Shown: positions 33,563 through 43,640, numbered from the stretch's first letter. The stretch: DNA of 57,195 nucleotides from Rhodospirillales bacterium (GCA_016776725.1 JADHSV010000018.1:1-57195); one strand, 5' to 3'. Numbers and translations are program-made. Notes: generated by a model not told the origin, from the letters alone.

Positions 33563-34539
33563 TACCCCTCATCCGTCAAAGCCAGCGCGCGGGCGTAAAC
33601 GTCGCGCTTCGACCATCCGGCGCTGAGCGACACAAGGGCGGCGGCATCGCGTACGCGGCTGGATTTCAAGGCCTCGCGCAGGGCGTCATCAACTTCTTCG
33701 GGCGAATACTTCCGGGCCTGCACGCTGGGCGCCGCCACCACCAGCGTCACTTCTCCCTTGGGGGAACCGGCTTGCGCAAAATGCTCGGCCAGTTCGCCCA
33801 GAGGCCCGCGCCGCACTTCCTCGAACATTTTGGTCAGCTCGCGGGCCATGGCAGCCTCGCGCGGCCCCAGAACCTCCGCCATGTCGGCCAATGAGGACGC
33901 TAGCCGTTTGGGGCTTTCCAGAAACACCAGCGTTGCCGGAATGTTTGCTACCGCGGCCAGCGCCTTTTTGCGCGCGCCCGATTTGGGGGGCAAAAAACCG
34001 ACGAACATGAAGCGGTCCGTGGGCAGGCCGGACAATTGCAGGGCGGTCAGAACCGATGACGCGCCGGGGGCTGCCGTCACCGGGATTCCTTCGGCGATGC
34101 ATTCGCGCACCAGCGAATAACCGGGATCGGACACCATGGGAGTGCCCGCATCCGAAACCAGCGCCACGCTTTCGCCATTTTTCAGTCGCTTGATAAGGGC
34201 GGGCCGGACTTTCGCCGCGTTGTGTTCGTGATAGGGCATCAACTTGGCCGAAATGCCGTGCAGGGCAAAAAGTTTGGATGTGACGCGGGTATCTTCGCAG
34301 GCCACCAAATGGGCCCTGCTAAGGATATCGAGGGCGCGCAACGTGATGTCGGCGGCGTTGCCGATGGGGGTGGCGACCAGAACCAGACCCACGGGTTGCG
34401 AAACCGACCGTTTACTAGCGGGCGCGCCGGCTATAGGCTCAGGCCCGGCTTCGGCCCCGGGATGAATTGAATGCGGAGGCTTCGCGTCGAGCGATGTTTG
34501 GTCAGTTTCGTTTAACGAACGTTTTTGTTTCCGTGCCAT
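33562..34539 (-). CDS. rsmI: 16S rRNA (cytidine1402-2'-O)-methyltransferase
   Basis: 325 residues from ATG 34539, longer than usual because of about 40 basic/Pro-rich residues before VGLVLVATPIGNAADITLRAL. It methylates the ribose of C1402 in the decoding centre. ACEDTR, LVSDAGTPMVSDPGY and AAPGASSVLTALQLSG are tetrapyrrole-methylase-fold motifs. Its 5' end overlaps the divergent lipoprotein gene by about 45 bases. Confidence 0.93.
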   Translation of the reverse strand: MARKQKRSLNETDQTSLDAKPPHSIHPGAEAGPEPIAGAPASKRSVSQPVGLVLVATPIGNAADITLRALDILSRAHLVACEDTRVTSKLFALHGISAKLMPYHEHNAAKVRPALIKRLKNGESVALVSDAGTPMVSDPGYSLVRECIAEGIPVTAAPGASSVLTALQLSGLPTDRFMFVGFLPPKSGARKKALAAVANIPATLVFLESPKRLASSLADMAEVLGPREAAMARELTKMFEEVRRGPLGELAEHFAQAGSPKGEVTLVVAAPSVQARKYSPEEVDDALREALKSSRVRDAAALVSLSAGWSKRDVYARALALTDEG

Positions 34540-35984
34540 TGTGGGCGGCCGCGCTGTTGTTGGTGGCCTGCGAGTCTTCACGATTGACGCCGTGGAGGCA
34601 AGGCGAGATCGGACCGCCCATTCTGGCGGCCCCGGCGCCACCCGCCAAAACCAGTGAAATACCCTCCTCGGCGACCGTGGGCCAAGGCTCGGGCCAGGCG
34701 GGCGCGTCCGGCCAGCAGGCCGCGTTGGCGCCCCATACTACGGGCGGAACCGGGGTGCCGTCGCTGGCTCCGTTGCTAAATCAGCCCGGCGTACAGGCGC
34801 CCGATTCGGGTGCAGTCGGATTTACCCCTTCACTTTTGCCGCCCGCCGAAGTGCCCCGGGTCGGCGTTCTTCTGCCATTGACGGGGCCGCAGGCGGCCAT
34901 TGGCAAAAGCCTGCTGAACGCGGCGCAGCTGGCCTTGTTTGATTTCGCAGACGACAAATTCGAGCTGGTGGTTCACGACACCGAGGGCACGCCCGACGGG
35001 GCGGCGCGGGCCATGGCCATGGCCATCAGTGACGGTGCTTCCCTTGTGTTGGGGCCGTTGCTGGCACCGTCGGTGCGCGCCGTAAGCCCCGCGGCCCGGG
35101 CGGCGGGTGTTCCGGTGATCGCCTTTTCGTCCGACCATTCGGTGGCGGGCGACGGCGTTTTCACCATGGGCTTTTTCCCCGACGCCGAGGTGCGCCGGGT
35201 GGTCGCCTACGCGCGCTCGCGCGGAGTTACGCGATTTGCCGCCATGGTACCCGATGACGCCTATGGCTCGCGGGTCATTGATTCCATGCGCGCTGCCGTC
35301 GATAGCGCCGGTGGCGTCATCGCGCGCATCCAGTTTTACGATCCGCAGGCGCAGGATTTCGCACCCTCCGTGCGGCGTTTGGCCCGCTACGAATCCCGCC
35401 GCGAAGCGCTGGAACGGCAACGCGCCGAGCTGGAAGCGCGCGGCGACGAGATTTCAAAACGTGCGCTGGAACGGCTCGAAAATCTGCAAACCTACGGCGA
35501 TCTGCCGTTCGAGGCCCTGTTGATCGTGGGTGGCGGCAAGCGCCTTCAGGCCATCGCCGCCCATCTGCCGTTTTATGATATCGACCCCAAGAGGGTGCGT
35601 ATGCTGGGCACCGGTCAGTGGGATGTGCCTGGCGTTGGTGCCGAACCGGCTCTGTTGGGCGGATGGTTTGCCGCACCTACGCCCGTTGCGCGCCTGGACT
35701 TCGAGAAGAAGTTCATCGCCGTATACGGTAAAAAACCGTCGCGGCTGGCCACACTGGCCTACGACGCCACTGCGCTGGGCGCAGTATTGGCGGCCGCGGA
35801 GAACGGGCCCGAATTCAGCATCGAATCGTTGACCCGCGAATCCGGCTTTTTCGGACGCGACGGAATTTTCCGCTTTAAACCCGAGGGCGTTGCCGAACGC
35901 GGTTTGGCTGTGCTTGAAGTGGAACACCGCAGCTTCCGCGTCATCGACGCCGCCCCCGAGGCCTTCCCGCAAGCCATGTTTTAG
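34494..35984 (+). CDS. LppC/LpoA-like lipoprotein (penicillin-binding protein activator)
   Basis: 496 residues from ATG 34494 (ATG 34467 and GTG 34533 are also possible). The signal peptide ends with lipobox LVAC (Cys26). A Pro/Ala-rich linker leads to a periplasmic-binding-protein fold (VGVLLPLTGPQAAIGKSLLNAAQLA) through to GLAVLEVEHRSFRVI. E. coli LpoA uses such a domain to activate PBP1A; the N-terminal TPR part of LpoA is not seen here. It is divergent from rsmI. Confidence 0.88.
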   Translation: MFGQFRLTNVFVSVPLWAAALLLVACESSRLTPWRQGEIGPPILAAPAPPAKTSEIPSSATVGQGSGQAGASGQQAALAPHTTGGTGVPSLAPLLNQPGVQAPDSGAVGFTPSLLPPAEVPRVGVLLPLTGPQAAIGKSLLNAAQLALFDFADDKFELVVHDTEGTPDGAARAMAMAISDGASLVLGPLLAPSVRAVSPAARAAGVPVIAFSSDHSVAGDGVFTMGFFPDAEVRRVVAYARSRGVTRFAAMVPDDAYGSRVIDSMRAAVDSAGGVIARIQFYDPQAQDFAPSVRRLARYESRREALERQRAELEARGDEISKRALERLENLQTYGDLPFEALLIVGGGKRLQAIAAHLPFYDIDPKRVRMLGTGQWDVPGVGAEPALLGGWFAAPTPVARLDFEKKFIAVYGKKPSRLATLAYDATALGAVLAAAENGPEFSIESLTRESGFFGRDGIFRFKPEGVAERGLAVLEVEHRSFRVIDAAPEAFPQAMF

Positions 35985-36003
35985 GCGTCGGAAGCTTGGC
36001 AAT

Positions 36004-36058
36004 ATTAGGGGACAGTATACAAAATTATTTCTAATAATTTAGTATACTGTCCCCTAAT
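36004..36058. repeat. 55-nt near-perfect hairpin between lppC-like and hemW
   Basis: Outer arms of 17 bp are perfect (ATTAGGGGACAGTATAC and its complement, 36004-36020 and 36042-36058); after one A-A mismatch an 8-bp inner stem (AAATTATT/AATAATTT) closes on a 3-base loop. There is no T-tract, and the AT-rich inner part differs from the surroundings. The GGGGACAGTATAC arms resemble REP-like/MITE sequences linked to IS200-type (Y1) transposases. Confidence 0.82.
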
Positions 36059-36062
36059 TAAC

Positions 36063-37187
36063 TCACGCCAGCAAACGGGACAGGACGGCGTTCAGGCGTT
36101 GGCGGCCGGCAGGAGTGGCGCGGAAGTGCGTGGCGTTTGATTGGATGAACCCCGCTTCGCTCAGGTCGTTGACGGCGTTTTGGTCAACGACGTCGGCGAG
36201 TTCGAGGGCGCACCGTGTGGTGAAGCGCTTGCGCTCGATTCCTTCCGCCGTGCGCAGGCCCGACAGCAGCAATTCCTCGGCTCTTTCGGTTGCGCTCAGG
36301 GTGCGGCGTTCGGACGTTCCGTGTCCGTCCTGCTCGACGGCTTGCAGCCATTTGGCCGGATCGCGGATTTGGCGGGTGGTATCGGTGATGCGATTTCGGC
36401 CAAGGCGCCCATGCGCGCCGGGGCCGACACCCACGTAATCGTCGCCCCGCCAAGTGGCCATGTTGTGGCGGCACTCGTGCCCCGGTCGGGCGTGGTTCGA
36501 GATTTCGTAGGCGGGAAGATCGGCCAAGACATCCTGTGTCGCCTCAAACATGGCGGCGGCAGCATTTTCTGGAAGTTCCTCGACGCCGTCATCGAAAAAA
36601 CGGGTCCCCGGTTCGATGCCCAATTGATAGGCGGACAGGTGCGATGGCCCAAATTCCAGGGCCTGGGCCAGTTCGCCCCGCCATTGCGGGACGGTTTGAC
36701 CGGGCCGCGCGTAAATAAGATCGAACGAAAATCGCGGAAAAGTCCGTGCGGCCAGCCCGATAGCCTCGCGGGCCTCCGCCGCCGAATGGGTACGACCCAG
36801 GAATCCAAGCGCACTATCGTCAAGGGATTGAACGCCCAGCGACAGCCGATTGACGCCCGCCTCCCGAAATTCGGTGAATCGCCTGGCTTCACTGGATGTG
36901 GGGTTGGCCTCAAGCGTGATCTCGGCATCGCCCGACAAGCCTTTGATATTGCGAATAATCTCAGCGACCGTTTCGGGCTCCATCAACGACGGTGTTCCGC
37001 CGCCGAAGAAAATACTGCCCACGGGCCGCCCATTTGATTCGTTTTCGAAATGACCAAGCTCGCGCACCAGCGCCTTGCACCAGCGGGCGTGGTCGATTTG
37101 GCCCGTTTCGTGGCTGTTGAAGTCACAGTACGGGCACTTGGATTTGCAAAAAGGCCAGTGGATATAGACGGCGAGAGTATCGCTCAT
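36063..37187 (-). CDS. hemW: Heme chaperone HemW (radical SAM)
   Basis: 374 residues from ATG 37187. The radical-SAM cluster motif is CKSKCPYC (Cys14, 18, 21), followed by SIFFGGGTPSL for SAM. The HemN C-terminal domain follows (NMATWRGDDYVGVGPGAHG). HemW carries heme to respiratory enzymes; older names call it coproporphyrinogen oxidase. The start is 32 bases after rdgB. It ends five bases from the hairpin. Confidence 0.93.
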   Translation of the reverse strand: MSDTLAVYIHWPFCKSKCPYCDFNSHETGQIDHARWCKALVRELGHFENESNGRPVGSIFFGGGTPSLMEPETVAEIIRNIKGLSGDAEITLEANPTSSEARRFTEFREAGVNRLSLGVQSLDDSALGFLGRTHSAAEAREAIGLAARTFPRFSFDLIYARPGQTVPQWRGELAQALEFGPSHLSAYQLGIEPGTRFFDDGVEELPENAAAAMFEATQDVLADLPAYEISNHARPGHECRHNMATWRGDDYVGVGPGAHGRLGRNRITDTTRQIRDPAKWLQAVEQDGHGTSERRTLSATERAEELLLSGLRTAEGIERKRFTTRCALELADVVDQNAVNDLSEAGFIQSNATHFRATPAGRQRLNAVLSRLLA

Positions 37188-37218
37188 AATCTGGCTCAAT
37201 GCCTTGGTGGCTGCGGGT

Positions 37219-37818
37219 TTAGCCGCTGAAGCAGGCGGCGACCAGTTTCTGGAACGCATCCGCCCGGTGGCTCATGGAATGCTTTTTGGCCGGGTCCATT
37301 TCGCCAAAGGTGATTTTCTGGCCTTCGGCAAGGAACATGGGATCATAACCGAACCCCTGATCGCCCCTGGGCGGCCAGACGAGCGTTCCGTGAACGGTTC
37401 CCTCGAAGGTTTCCAGATGCCCATCGGGCCAGCACAGCGCCAACACCGCGACAAAATGCGCGCTACGGTCTTGTTTGTTTTCAAGGGCATCGTCGACTTT
37501 TTTCATGGCCATCATGAAATCGCGCTCCGGCCCCCCCCAGCGCGCCGAATAGATACCGGGCTCGCCATTCAGGGCGTGCACCGCAAGACCCGAATCGTCG
37601 GCCAATGCAGGAAGACCCGTCGCCTTGGCCGCAGCCTCCGCCTTGATCACGGCGTTCTCAACGAACGTCACACCGGTTTCCTCGGGATCATCCAACCCCA
37701 ATTCCCCCGCCGAGACGACGTTGACCCCGAACGGCGCCAGCAAATCCCCGATTTCACGGACTTTTCCAGCGTTATGGCTGGCGATGACCAGTTTTTTTTC
37801 GTCAAATTTCCGGGCCAT
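37219..37818 (-). CDS. rdgB: dITP/XTP pyrophosphatase
   Basis: 199 residues. It removes deaminated purine nucleotides. [17 protein letters not shown] opens the fold; [33 protein letters not shown] carries the metal-binding Glu/Asp; [11 protein letters not shown] and [10 protein letters not shown] end it. It is 5 bases past rph and before hemW on the same strand. Confidence 0.96.
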   Translation of the reverse strand: MARKFDEKKLVIASHNAGKVREIGDLLAPFGVNVVSAGELGLDDPEETGVTFVENAVIKAEAAAKATGLPALADDSGLAVHALNGEPGIYSARWGGPERDFMMAMKKVDDALENKQDRSAHFVAVLALCWPDGHLETFEGTVHGTLVWPPRGDQGFGYDPMFLAEGQKITFGEMDPAKKHSMSHRADAFQKLVAACFSG

Positions 37819-37823
37819 GACGC

Positions 37824-38543
37824 CTACTCCAGCCCCAGCGCCTTGCGCTGCAAGGCAGCCATTTCTGTCGTTCCCTTGCGGGCCAGTTCCAGCAGTAGGG
37901 TCAATTGGGCGTCGGTCATGGGTTCAGCTTCGGCGGTGGCTTGGACTTCAATGATGGTACCGCTTCCCGTGAGGACGAAATTGGCGTCGGTTTCGGCCGA
38001 GCTGTCCTCCTCGTAATCCAGATCGAGCACGGCTTCTCCCTTGAAAATGCCGCTTGAGACCGCCGCCACCTGGTCTTTCAGGGGCATTTCCGCCAGCAAA
38101 CCCAGCGCGAGAAGCTTGCCGAAGGCCTGATGCAGCGCCACATAGGCCCCGGTAATGGACGCGGTGCGCGTTCCACCATCGGCCTGCAACACGTCGCAAT
38201 CGACGCGGACCTGCATCTCGTTAATCGTCGTCAAATCTGTGATGGTGCGTAAAGAACGCCCGATAAGCCTTTGAATTTCCTGCGTTCGTCCCGACTGTTT
38301 GCCGCGTGCCGCTTCGCGGTCCATGCGCGTGTTGGTGGCGCGGGGCAGCATGCCGTATTCCGCCGTGACCCAGCCCTTGCCCGTTCCCTTCAGCCAGCGC
38401 GGCACCCGTTGTTCGACGGTGGCGGTACACAGCACATGGGTGTCCCCCAGGCGCACAAGGCAGGAGCCTTCGGCGTGTTTGCTGACGTTTGTTTCAAGGG
38501 AGATTTCACGAAGCTGATCAATGGCGCGGCCAGAAGGTCTCAT
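37824..38543 (-). CDS. rph: Ribonuclease PH
   Basis: 239 residues from ATG 38543. The in-frame extension upstream crosses the promoter region and is not family-like. It trims tRNA 3' ends by phosphorolysis. [49 protein letters not shown] (with phosphate-binding Arg) and [23 protein letters not shown] are diagnostic. It is divergent from hrcA. Confidence 0.96.
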   Translation of the reverse strand: MRPSGRAIDQLREISLETNVSKHAEGSCLVRLGDTHVLCTATVEQRVPRWLKGTGKGWVTAEYGMLPRATNTRMDREAARGKQSGRTQEIQRLIGRSLRTITDLTTINEMQVRVDCDVLQADGGTRTASITGAYVALHQAFGKLLALGLLAEMPLKDQVAAVSSGIFKGEAVLDLDYEEDSSAETDANFVLTGSGTIIEVQATAEAEPMTDAQLTLLLELARKGTTEMAALQRKALGLE

Positions 38544-38709
38544 GTTCTTTTCTTTCGTTCGTTTCTTCATATTTTCGCGGGGCCAGACCCTAGCGCGCAG
38601 GCGGGCGCGCGTAAAGGGTTTGACGGAAATGAACCGGTGTGCGTTGACGGGGACCTGAACGCTAACTAAATTCCCTCGTGCAAAACCATTGGTGCGCTCC
38701 AGGCATAAC

Positions 38710-39744
38710 ATGATTACGGAACTGAACGAACGGTCGCGGGATATCTTCCGCCATATCGTCGACGCCTATATGGAAACCGGCGATCCGGTAGGCTCGCGCA
38801 CGGTTTCCAAGCTGCTCGACACCTCGTTGTCACCGGCGACCATCCGCAACGTCATGGCTGATCTGGAAGACTCGGGCCTTTTGTTTTCCCCCCACGCGTC
38901 GGCCGGGCGGCTGCCCACCGAGGCAGGCCTGAAGCTTTTCGTCGATGGTCTTCTGGAAGTGGGGAACCTGACCGCCGAGGAACGTCATGATATCGAAGGC
39001 GGCTGTGTCGGTTCGGGGCAAAGCGTTGATGGCCTGATGGAACAGATATCGCAGACTCTGTCGGGCCTTTCAGGGTGCGCAGGATTGGTGCTTGCGCCCA
39101 AAACCAGCAGCCCGCTTCGTCATATCGAGTTCGTTTATCTTAGCCCGGGCCGGGCCCTGGTGGTGTTGGTGGCGGAAAACGGCGTTGTCGAGAACCGCGT
39201 TATTGAAACCCCGCCAACGCTGTTGCCATCGGCCCTGGTCGAGGCCACCAACTATCTGAGTGCGCGTATGGTGGGGCGTACCCTGAGCGGGGCCTACGAG
39301 GAGATCATCGCTGAGCTGGAGGCCCACAACGCGGAGCTGGACCAGTTGACCGGTCGTGTGGTGGAGGCCGGGCTCGCCACCTGGGCCGGTCAAGAGAGCG
39401 AACGCCGCCTGATCGTGCGCGGGCGCGCCAATTTGCTGGACGACGTTACGGCGGCGGCCGATCTGGAACGCATTCGCGGGCTATTCAACGCGCTGGAAAC
39501 CAAGGACACCATGCTGAAGATGATCTCGCTGGCCGATACGGCCGAAGGCGTACAAATCTTCATTGGTTCCGACAGCCAGTTGTTTGGCATGTCCGGGTGC
39601 TCCATGATCGTGGGCTCTTATCAAAACAGCCAAAATCATGTATTGGGCGCCATCGGCGTCATCGGCCCCACCCGCATGGACTACGCCCGCATCATTCCCA
39701 TGGTGGATTTCACCGCAAAGTTAATTGGCCGGATCATCGGCTAG
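38710..39744 (+). CDS. hrcA: Heat-inducible repressor HrcA
   Basis: 344 residues from ATG 38710. It represses heat-shock genes by binding CIRCE elements. A winged-helix N-domain ([45 protein letters not shown]) leads to the GAF-like inserted dimerisation part and the [11 protein letters not shown] end. No CIRCE palindrome was found near hrcA, grpE or dnaK, so its targets (often groESL) are elsewhere. grpE follows. Confidence 0.95.
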   Translation: MITELNERSRDIFRHIVDAYMETGDPVGSRTVSKLLDTSLSPATIRNVMADLEDSGLLFSPHASAGRLPTEAGLKLFVDGLLEVGNLTAEERHDIEGGCVGSGQSVDGLMEQISQTLSGLSGCAGLVLAPKTSSPLRHIEFVYLSPGRALVVLVAENGVVENRVIETPPTLLPSALVEATNYLSARMVGRTLSGAYEEIIAELEAHNAELDQLTGRVVEAGLATWAGQESERRLIVRGRANLLDDVTAAADLERIRGLFNALETKDTMLKMISLADTAEGVQIFIGSDSQLFGMSGCSMIVGSYQNSQNHVLGAIGVIGPTRMDYARIIPMVDFTAKLIGRIIG

Positions 39745-39818
39745 AGCAAATCCCGAGCTGATGGAACATCAGCGACGACGTATTTGCGTAAATCGCAAGC
39801 AAACGGAAAAAGAAGAGA

Positions 39819-40619
39819 ATGGCCAAGAAAAGCACTAAAGACCTCGAAGAAACTTCCGAAACCGAGGCCGAGGAAATCATCGAGCAGCCGCAAAATCCGT
39901 GGAACAACGTCACGGCGACCGCGCCGGGCGATGAAGACTCGAATAAGGACGACGACGAGGCCGAGGCCGAAGAAGAAGACGCGGGCCCGGACGCATTGCT
40001 GCGCGTGGCCGAGCTGGAAAACGAAGCGGCTGAACTGAAAGACAAGCTGCTGCGCGCCCTGGCCGAGACCGAAAACGTGCGCCGCCGCGCCCTGCGCGAC
40101 CGTCAGGATGCCACGAAATACGGCATCGCCAACTTCGCCCGCGAAATGCTGGGCGTGGCCGACAATCTGCGCCGCGCGCTGGACCATGTGGACGCCGACG
40201 CCCGCAAGGACGTTGAAGCTATCGAAAATCTGGCCGCCGGGGTAGAGATGACCGAGCGCGCCATGCTGGATGCTATGGAGCGATTCGGCGTCAAGCCGAT
40301 CGAGGCCTTGGGCGAGAAGTTCGACCATAATTTCCACGAGGCCATGTTTGAGGCTCCCGATCCGACCAAGCCGTCGGGTACCGTGATCCAGGAACTGGAA
40401 AAAGGCTACGTGCTGGCCGATCGCCTGCTGCGCCCGGCCCGCGTCGGCGTTTCCAGTGGTGGCCCGGCAGCCGTGGCCGAAGAACCTGCCGAACCCACCG
40501 ACGAAAAGGCCGATGAAACCGCCGCCGCCAAAGACCAGCGCGCCGCATATGAAAAACAATCGGATGCGCAGGGCGAGTCGGGCGATGGCAAGGGCGGCAA
40601 GCTGGACGAAGAGCTTTAG
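39819..40619 (+). CDS. grpE: Nucleotide exchange factor GrpE
   Basis: 266 residues, longer than E. coli GrpE (197). An acidic, Glu/Asp-rich N-tail (1-60) precedes the long coiled coil (ELENEAAELKDKLLRALAETENVRRRA) and the beta domain (FDHNFHEAMFEAPDP ... VIQELEKGYVLADRLLRPARVGV). The Ala/Glu-rich C-tail is an extension. It releases ADP from DnaK. The start follows AAGAAGAGA. It converges on the DUF1848 gene with a four-base overlap. Confidence 0.95.
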   Translation: MAKKSTKDLEETSETEAEEIIEQPQNPWNNVTATAPGDEDSNKDDDEAEAEEEDAGPDALLRVAELENEAAELKDKLLRALAETENVRRRALRDRQDATKYGIANFAREMLGVADNLRRALDHVDADARKDVEAIENLAAGVEMTERAMLDAMERFGVKPIEALGEKFDHNFHEAMFEAPDPTKPSGTVIQELEKGYVLADRLLRPARVGVSSGGPAAVAEEPAEPTDEKADETAAAKDQRAAYEKQSDAQGESGDGKGGKLDEEL

Positions 40620-41500
40620 TCTCGTGGCGCAATCAGGAATTCCCCATCCGCATCATGGGCGGCAAAGCGCCGTTTGGCCGTGGCCCGGTCGGCCACGGCG
40701 TAACAATAGGCGCAACCGTGGGGGCATGTATCGTAGTCGCCTATATCGCGCGATGCGTCGCACGCGCAGGTTTTGCGGTGCGGCTTTCGCTTTGCGCTGA
40801 CAGGTCGTCCGGCCACGTCGGACAAACGGACCGCGTCAATGCAGCTTGCTTCACCAATGCCGTCGGCCAGAAGTTCTGGCTGCCCGCATAAGGTTAGCGT
40901 CATTTTATGATCGGCGGCGATGCGGGCAAGATTGCCAAGAAGCGCAGCTTTTTCTTCATTGGGCCCGTCCCACCATTCAAACCCGCCCGTTTGTGCAGCA
41001 ACGGTCATATTTCGCGTGGTCTTGCGGTAGGGCTGCATGAATGAAACGACGACCTCGTCAACCAAACCTTCCAGCGCGCCCGCCAGCCGGGCGAAGTTTT
41101 CGCGGTGCCAGGGGGCGGGCGTCAGGGACGACAGCACAATGGGGTCGTAGCGCCACACGCACACACGCGGGCCAAAGGTGCGCGCGATTCGGCGAATATG
41201 CGATATCGCGCGATCGGGACCGATGTTGGCGGCGTCCAGAACGCGAGGGAATCCGGTGATGGTGTATTGAACGGTAAAGGGAAAGCCTTGGGATCTGACG
41301 GCGTCAAAGCCATCCATGAACGGCCCCGCATTGCGGGTCCAGAAAACGAACCCGTCCACCGCGTCGCGCCTCAGCGCAACCTTGTAAATCTGCCGCCCAT
41401 AGGGGTTGACCATACGGCAGTATCCGGCGCGCAATCGGCGCACAAACCAGTCGCCGTAAAAGGCCGGAATATCCGTCTTGTATGAGGCCGAAATAATCAT
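40616..41500 (-). CDS. DUF1848 protein with C-terminal Cys cluster
   Basis: 294 residues. The start MIISASYKTDIPAFYGDWF and VFWTRNAGPF are typical of DUF1848. Near the C-terminus CACDASRDIGDYDTCPHGCAYCYA has five Cys and should bind an Fe-S cluster, resembling radical-SAM or spore-photolyase-like folds. The reaction is unknown. It is antisense to grpE and dnaK and separates the two; in most relatives those genes are closer. Confidence 0.88.
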   Translation of the reverse strand: MIISASYKTDIPAFYGDWFVRRLRAGYCRMVNPYGRQIYKVALRRDAVDGFVFWTRNAGPFMDGFDAVRSQGFPFTVQYTITGFPRVLDAANIGPDRAISHIRRIARTFGPRVCVWRYDPIVLSSLTPAPWHRENFARLAGALEGLVDEVVVSFMQPYRKTTRNMTVAAQTGGFEWWDGPNEEKAALLGNLARIAADHKMTLTLCGQPELLADGIGEASCIDAVRLSDVAGRPVSAKRKPHRKTCACDASRDIGDYDTCPHGCAYCYAVADRATAKRRFAAHDADGEFLIAPRD

Positions 41501-41549
41501 GATCGGCGAATATCATCCAAAAATGAGCAAATACCTTTGTTTGGAATGG

Positions 41550-41578
41550 TTGCGCGTGTCATTCAACCGACATATATA
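41550..41578 (+). promoter_or_regulatory. Probable dnaK promoter
   Basis: A -35-like TTGCGC (41550-41555), 17-base spacer and -10-like TATATA (41573-41578) stand 107 bases before dnaK. A sigma-32 site is expected for this gene; the match to its consensus is poor, so the sigma factor is unclear. Confidence 0.4.
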
Positions 41579-41586
41579 ACGGCCAA

Positions 41587-41612
41587 ACGCCCGCTGTGGG
41601 GCGTGCTTTTTT
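41587..41612 (+). terminator. Terminator-like hairpin in the dnaK leader
   Basis: ACGCCC, six-base loop, GGGCGT, then GC and six T. It lies just after the probable dnaK start point, so it may attenuate dnaK or insulate it from upstream transcripts. Confidence 0.55.
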
Positions 41613-41684
41613 ACCAATTTAACCCTAGGAATTTCCGTGGCGCCATGTGGCCGGGGGAATTTGCCGCAAGAAACAGAGGATAAG

Positions 41685-43631
41685 ATGAGCAAGGTAATCG
41701 GGATCGACCTGGGAACGACCAACTCCTGCCTGTCCGTCATGGACGGCAGCGAATCCAGGGTCATCGAAAATATGGAAGGTACGCGTACCACCCCGTCCAT
41801 GGTGGCTTTTACCGAGGGCGGCGAACGCCTCGTCGGACAGCCCGCCAAGCGTCAGGCTGTGACCAACCCGGAAAATACGGTTTCAGCCATCAAGCGCCTG
41901 ATTGGCCGTACCTATGACGATCCCCATACCGAAAAGGACAAGGGTCTGGTTTCCTACCAGATCGTCAAGGGTGACAACGGCGACGCCTGGGTGCAGCTGG
42001 ATGGCCAGAAAATGAGCCCCAGCCAGATCAGCGGATTCATCCTTCAGAACATGAAGGAAACCGCCGAAAGCTACCTTGGCGAACCGGTGACCCAGGCGGT
42101 GATTACGGTCCCGGCCTATTTCAACGATTCCCAGCGTCAGGCCACCAAGGACGCGGGCAAGATCGCCGGCCTTGAAGTTCTGCGCATCATCAACGAACCG
42201 ACGGCGGCGGCTCTTGCCTACGGGCTCGAGAAAAAGAGCGCCGGCACCGTTGCGGTGTACGATCTGGGCGGCGGAACTTTCGACGTGTCGATCCTTGAAA
42301 TCGGCGACGGCGTCTTCGAAGTGAAGTCCACCAACGGCGACACCTTCCTGGGCGGCGAAGACTTCGACAAGAAGATCATCGACTATCTGGCCGACGAGTT
42401 CAAAAAAGAGAATGGCATCGACCTGCGCGGCGACAAGCTGGCCCTGCAGCGCCTGAAGGAAGGTGCGGAAAAAGCCAAGATCGAGCTTTCCGCCACCATG
42501 CAGACGGAAGTCAACCTGCCGTTCATCACCGCCGACGCCAGCGGGCCGAAGCATCTGAACATCAAGATCACGCGGGCCAAACTGGAAGCCCTGGTCGATG
42601 ATCTGATTCAGCGCACCGTCGCCCCGTGCCGTGCCGCGCTTAAAGATGCCGGCGTTTCGGCGGGCGAGATCGACGAAGTGATTCTGGTTGGCGGCATGAC
42701 CCGCATGCCCAAGGTTGCCGATACGGTGAAGGAATTCTTCGGGCGTGAGCCGCACAAGGGCGTCAACCCCGACGAAGTGGTCGCCATGGGTGCGGCCATT
42801 CAGGGCGGCGTTCTCAAGGGCGACGTCAAGGACGTGCTGCTTCTGGACGTGACTCCGCTGTCGCTGGGTATCGAAACCTTGGGCGGCGTGTTCACCCGCC
42901 TGATTGATCGCAACACCACCATCCCGACGCGCAAAAGCCAGGTCTTCTCGACTGCTGAAGACAGCCAGAACGCCGTCACCATCCGCGTGTTCCAGGGCGA
43001 GCGCGAAATGGCTGCTGACAACAAGCTGCTGGGCCAGTTCGATCTGGTGGGTATCCCGCCGGCACCGCGCGGCATTCCGCAAATCGAAGTAACCTTCGAT
43101 ATCGACGCCAACGGCATCGTTCATGTCTCGGCCAAGGACAAGGCCACGGGCAAGGAACAGCAAATTCGCATTCAGGCCTCGGGCGGCCTGTCGGATGGCG
43201 ATATCGACCGCATGGTCAAGGACGCGGAACAGCATGCCGACACCGACGCCAAGCGTAAAGAAATGGTCGAGGCCCGCAATCAGGCCGACTCGCTGATCTA
43301 TTCCACCGAGAAGAACCTGACCGAGTACGGCGATAAGATTCCGGAAGAGGAAAAAACCGCCATCGAAGCCGGTATCGCTGATCTGCGCACGGCATTGGAG
43401 GGCGAAGACCCGGACCCGGAAGCCATCAAGGCCAAGACCGAAACCCTGATGCAGGCATCCATGAAGCTTGGCGAGGCCATGTACAAGGCCAGTCAGGAAG
43501 AAGGGGCTGCTGCGGGTCCGGCTGATGAGGCTGGGGAATCGGCTGCATCCGGCCCGTCTGACGAATCGGTGGTTGACGCCGATTTTGAAGAGGTCGATCC
43601 CGATAGCCGGGATCAAGACAAGAAGGACTAA
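41685..43631 (+). CDS. dnaK: Hsp70 chaperone DnaK
   Basis: 648 residues from ATG 41685 ([15 protein letters not shown]), after ACAGAGGATAAG. The ATPase domain has [15 protein letters not shown] and [12 protein letters not shown]; the substrate domain has [17 protein letters not shown]; the lid follows and the tail is acidic, ending near [11 protein letters not shown]. It works with DnaJ (next gene) and GrpE. Confidence 0.98.
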   Translation: MSKVIGIDLGTTNSCLSVMDGSESRVIENMEGTRTTPSMVAFTEGGERLVGQPAKRQAVTNPENTVSAIKRLIGRTYDDPHTEKDKGLVSYQIVKGDNGDAWVQLDGQKMSPSQISGFILQNMKETAESYLGEPVTQAVITVPAYFNDSQRQATKDAGKIAGLEVLRIINEPTAAALAYGLEKKSAGTVAVYDLGGGTFDVSILEIGDGVFEVKSTNGDTFLGGEDFDKKIIDYLADEFKKENGIDLRGDKLALQRLKEGAEKAKIELSATMQTEVNLPFITADASGPKHLNIKITRAKLEALVDDLIQRTVAPCRAALKDAGVSAGEIDEVILVGGMTRMPKVADTVKEFFGREPHKGVNPDEVVAMGAAIQGGVLKGDVKDVLLLDVTPLSLGIETLGGVFTRLIDRNTTIPTRKSQVFSTAEDSQNAVTIRVFQGEREMAADNKLLGQFDLVGIPPAPRGIPQIEVTFDIDANGIVHVSAKDKATGKEQQIRIQASGGLSDGDIDRMVKDAEQHADTDAKRKEMVEARNQADSLIYSTEKNLTEYGDKIPEEEKTAIEAGIADLRTALEGEDPDPEAIKAKTETLMQASMKLGEAMYKASQEEGAAAGPADEAGESAASGPSDESVVDADFEEVDPDSRDQDKKD

Positions 43632-43640
43632 GTTACCGGC

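Noticed and set aside
36004-36058. The 55-nt hairpin as an ordinary Rho-independent terminator
   Set aside because: No T-tract on either strand, the inner stem is AT-only, and the arms look like a mobile repeat; bidirectional termination cannot be fully excluded.
38544-41684. CIRCE operator (TTAGCACTC-N9-GAGTGCTAA) near hrcA, grpE or dnaK
   Set aside because: Not found in the upstream regions on reading.
41637-41684. Upstream GTG start for dnaK adding 16 residues
   Set aside because: The family starts at [10 protein letters not shown], which has a good AGAGGA site; the extension is not DnaK-like.
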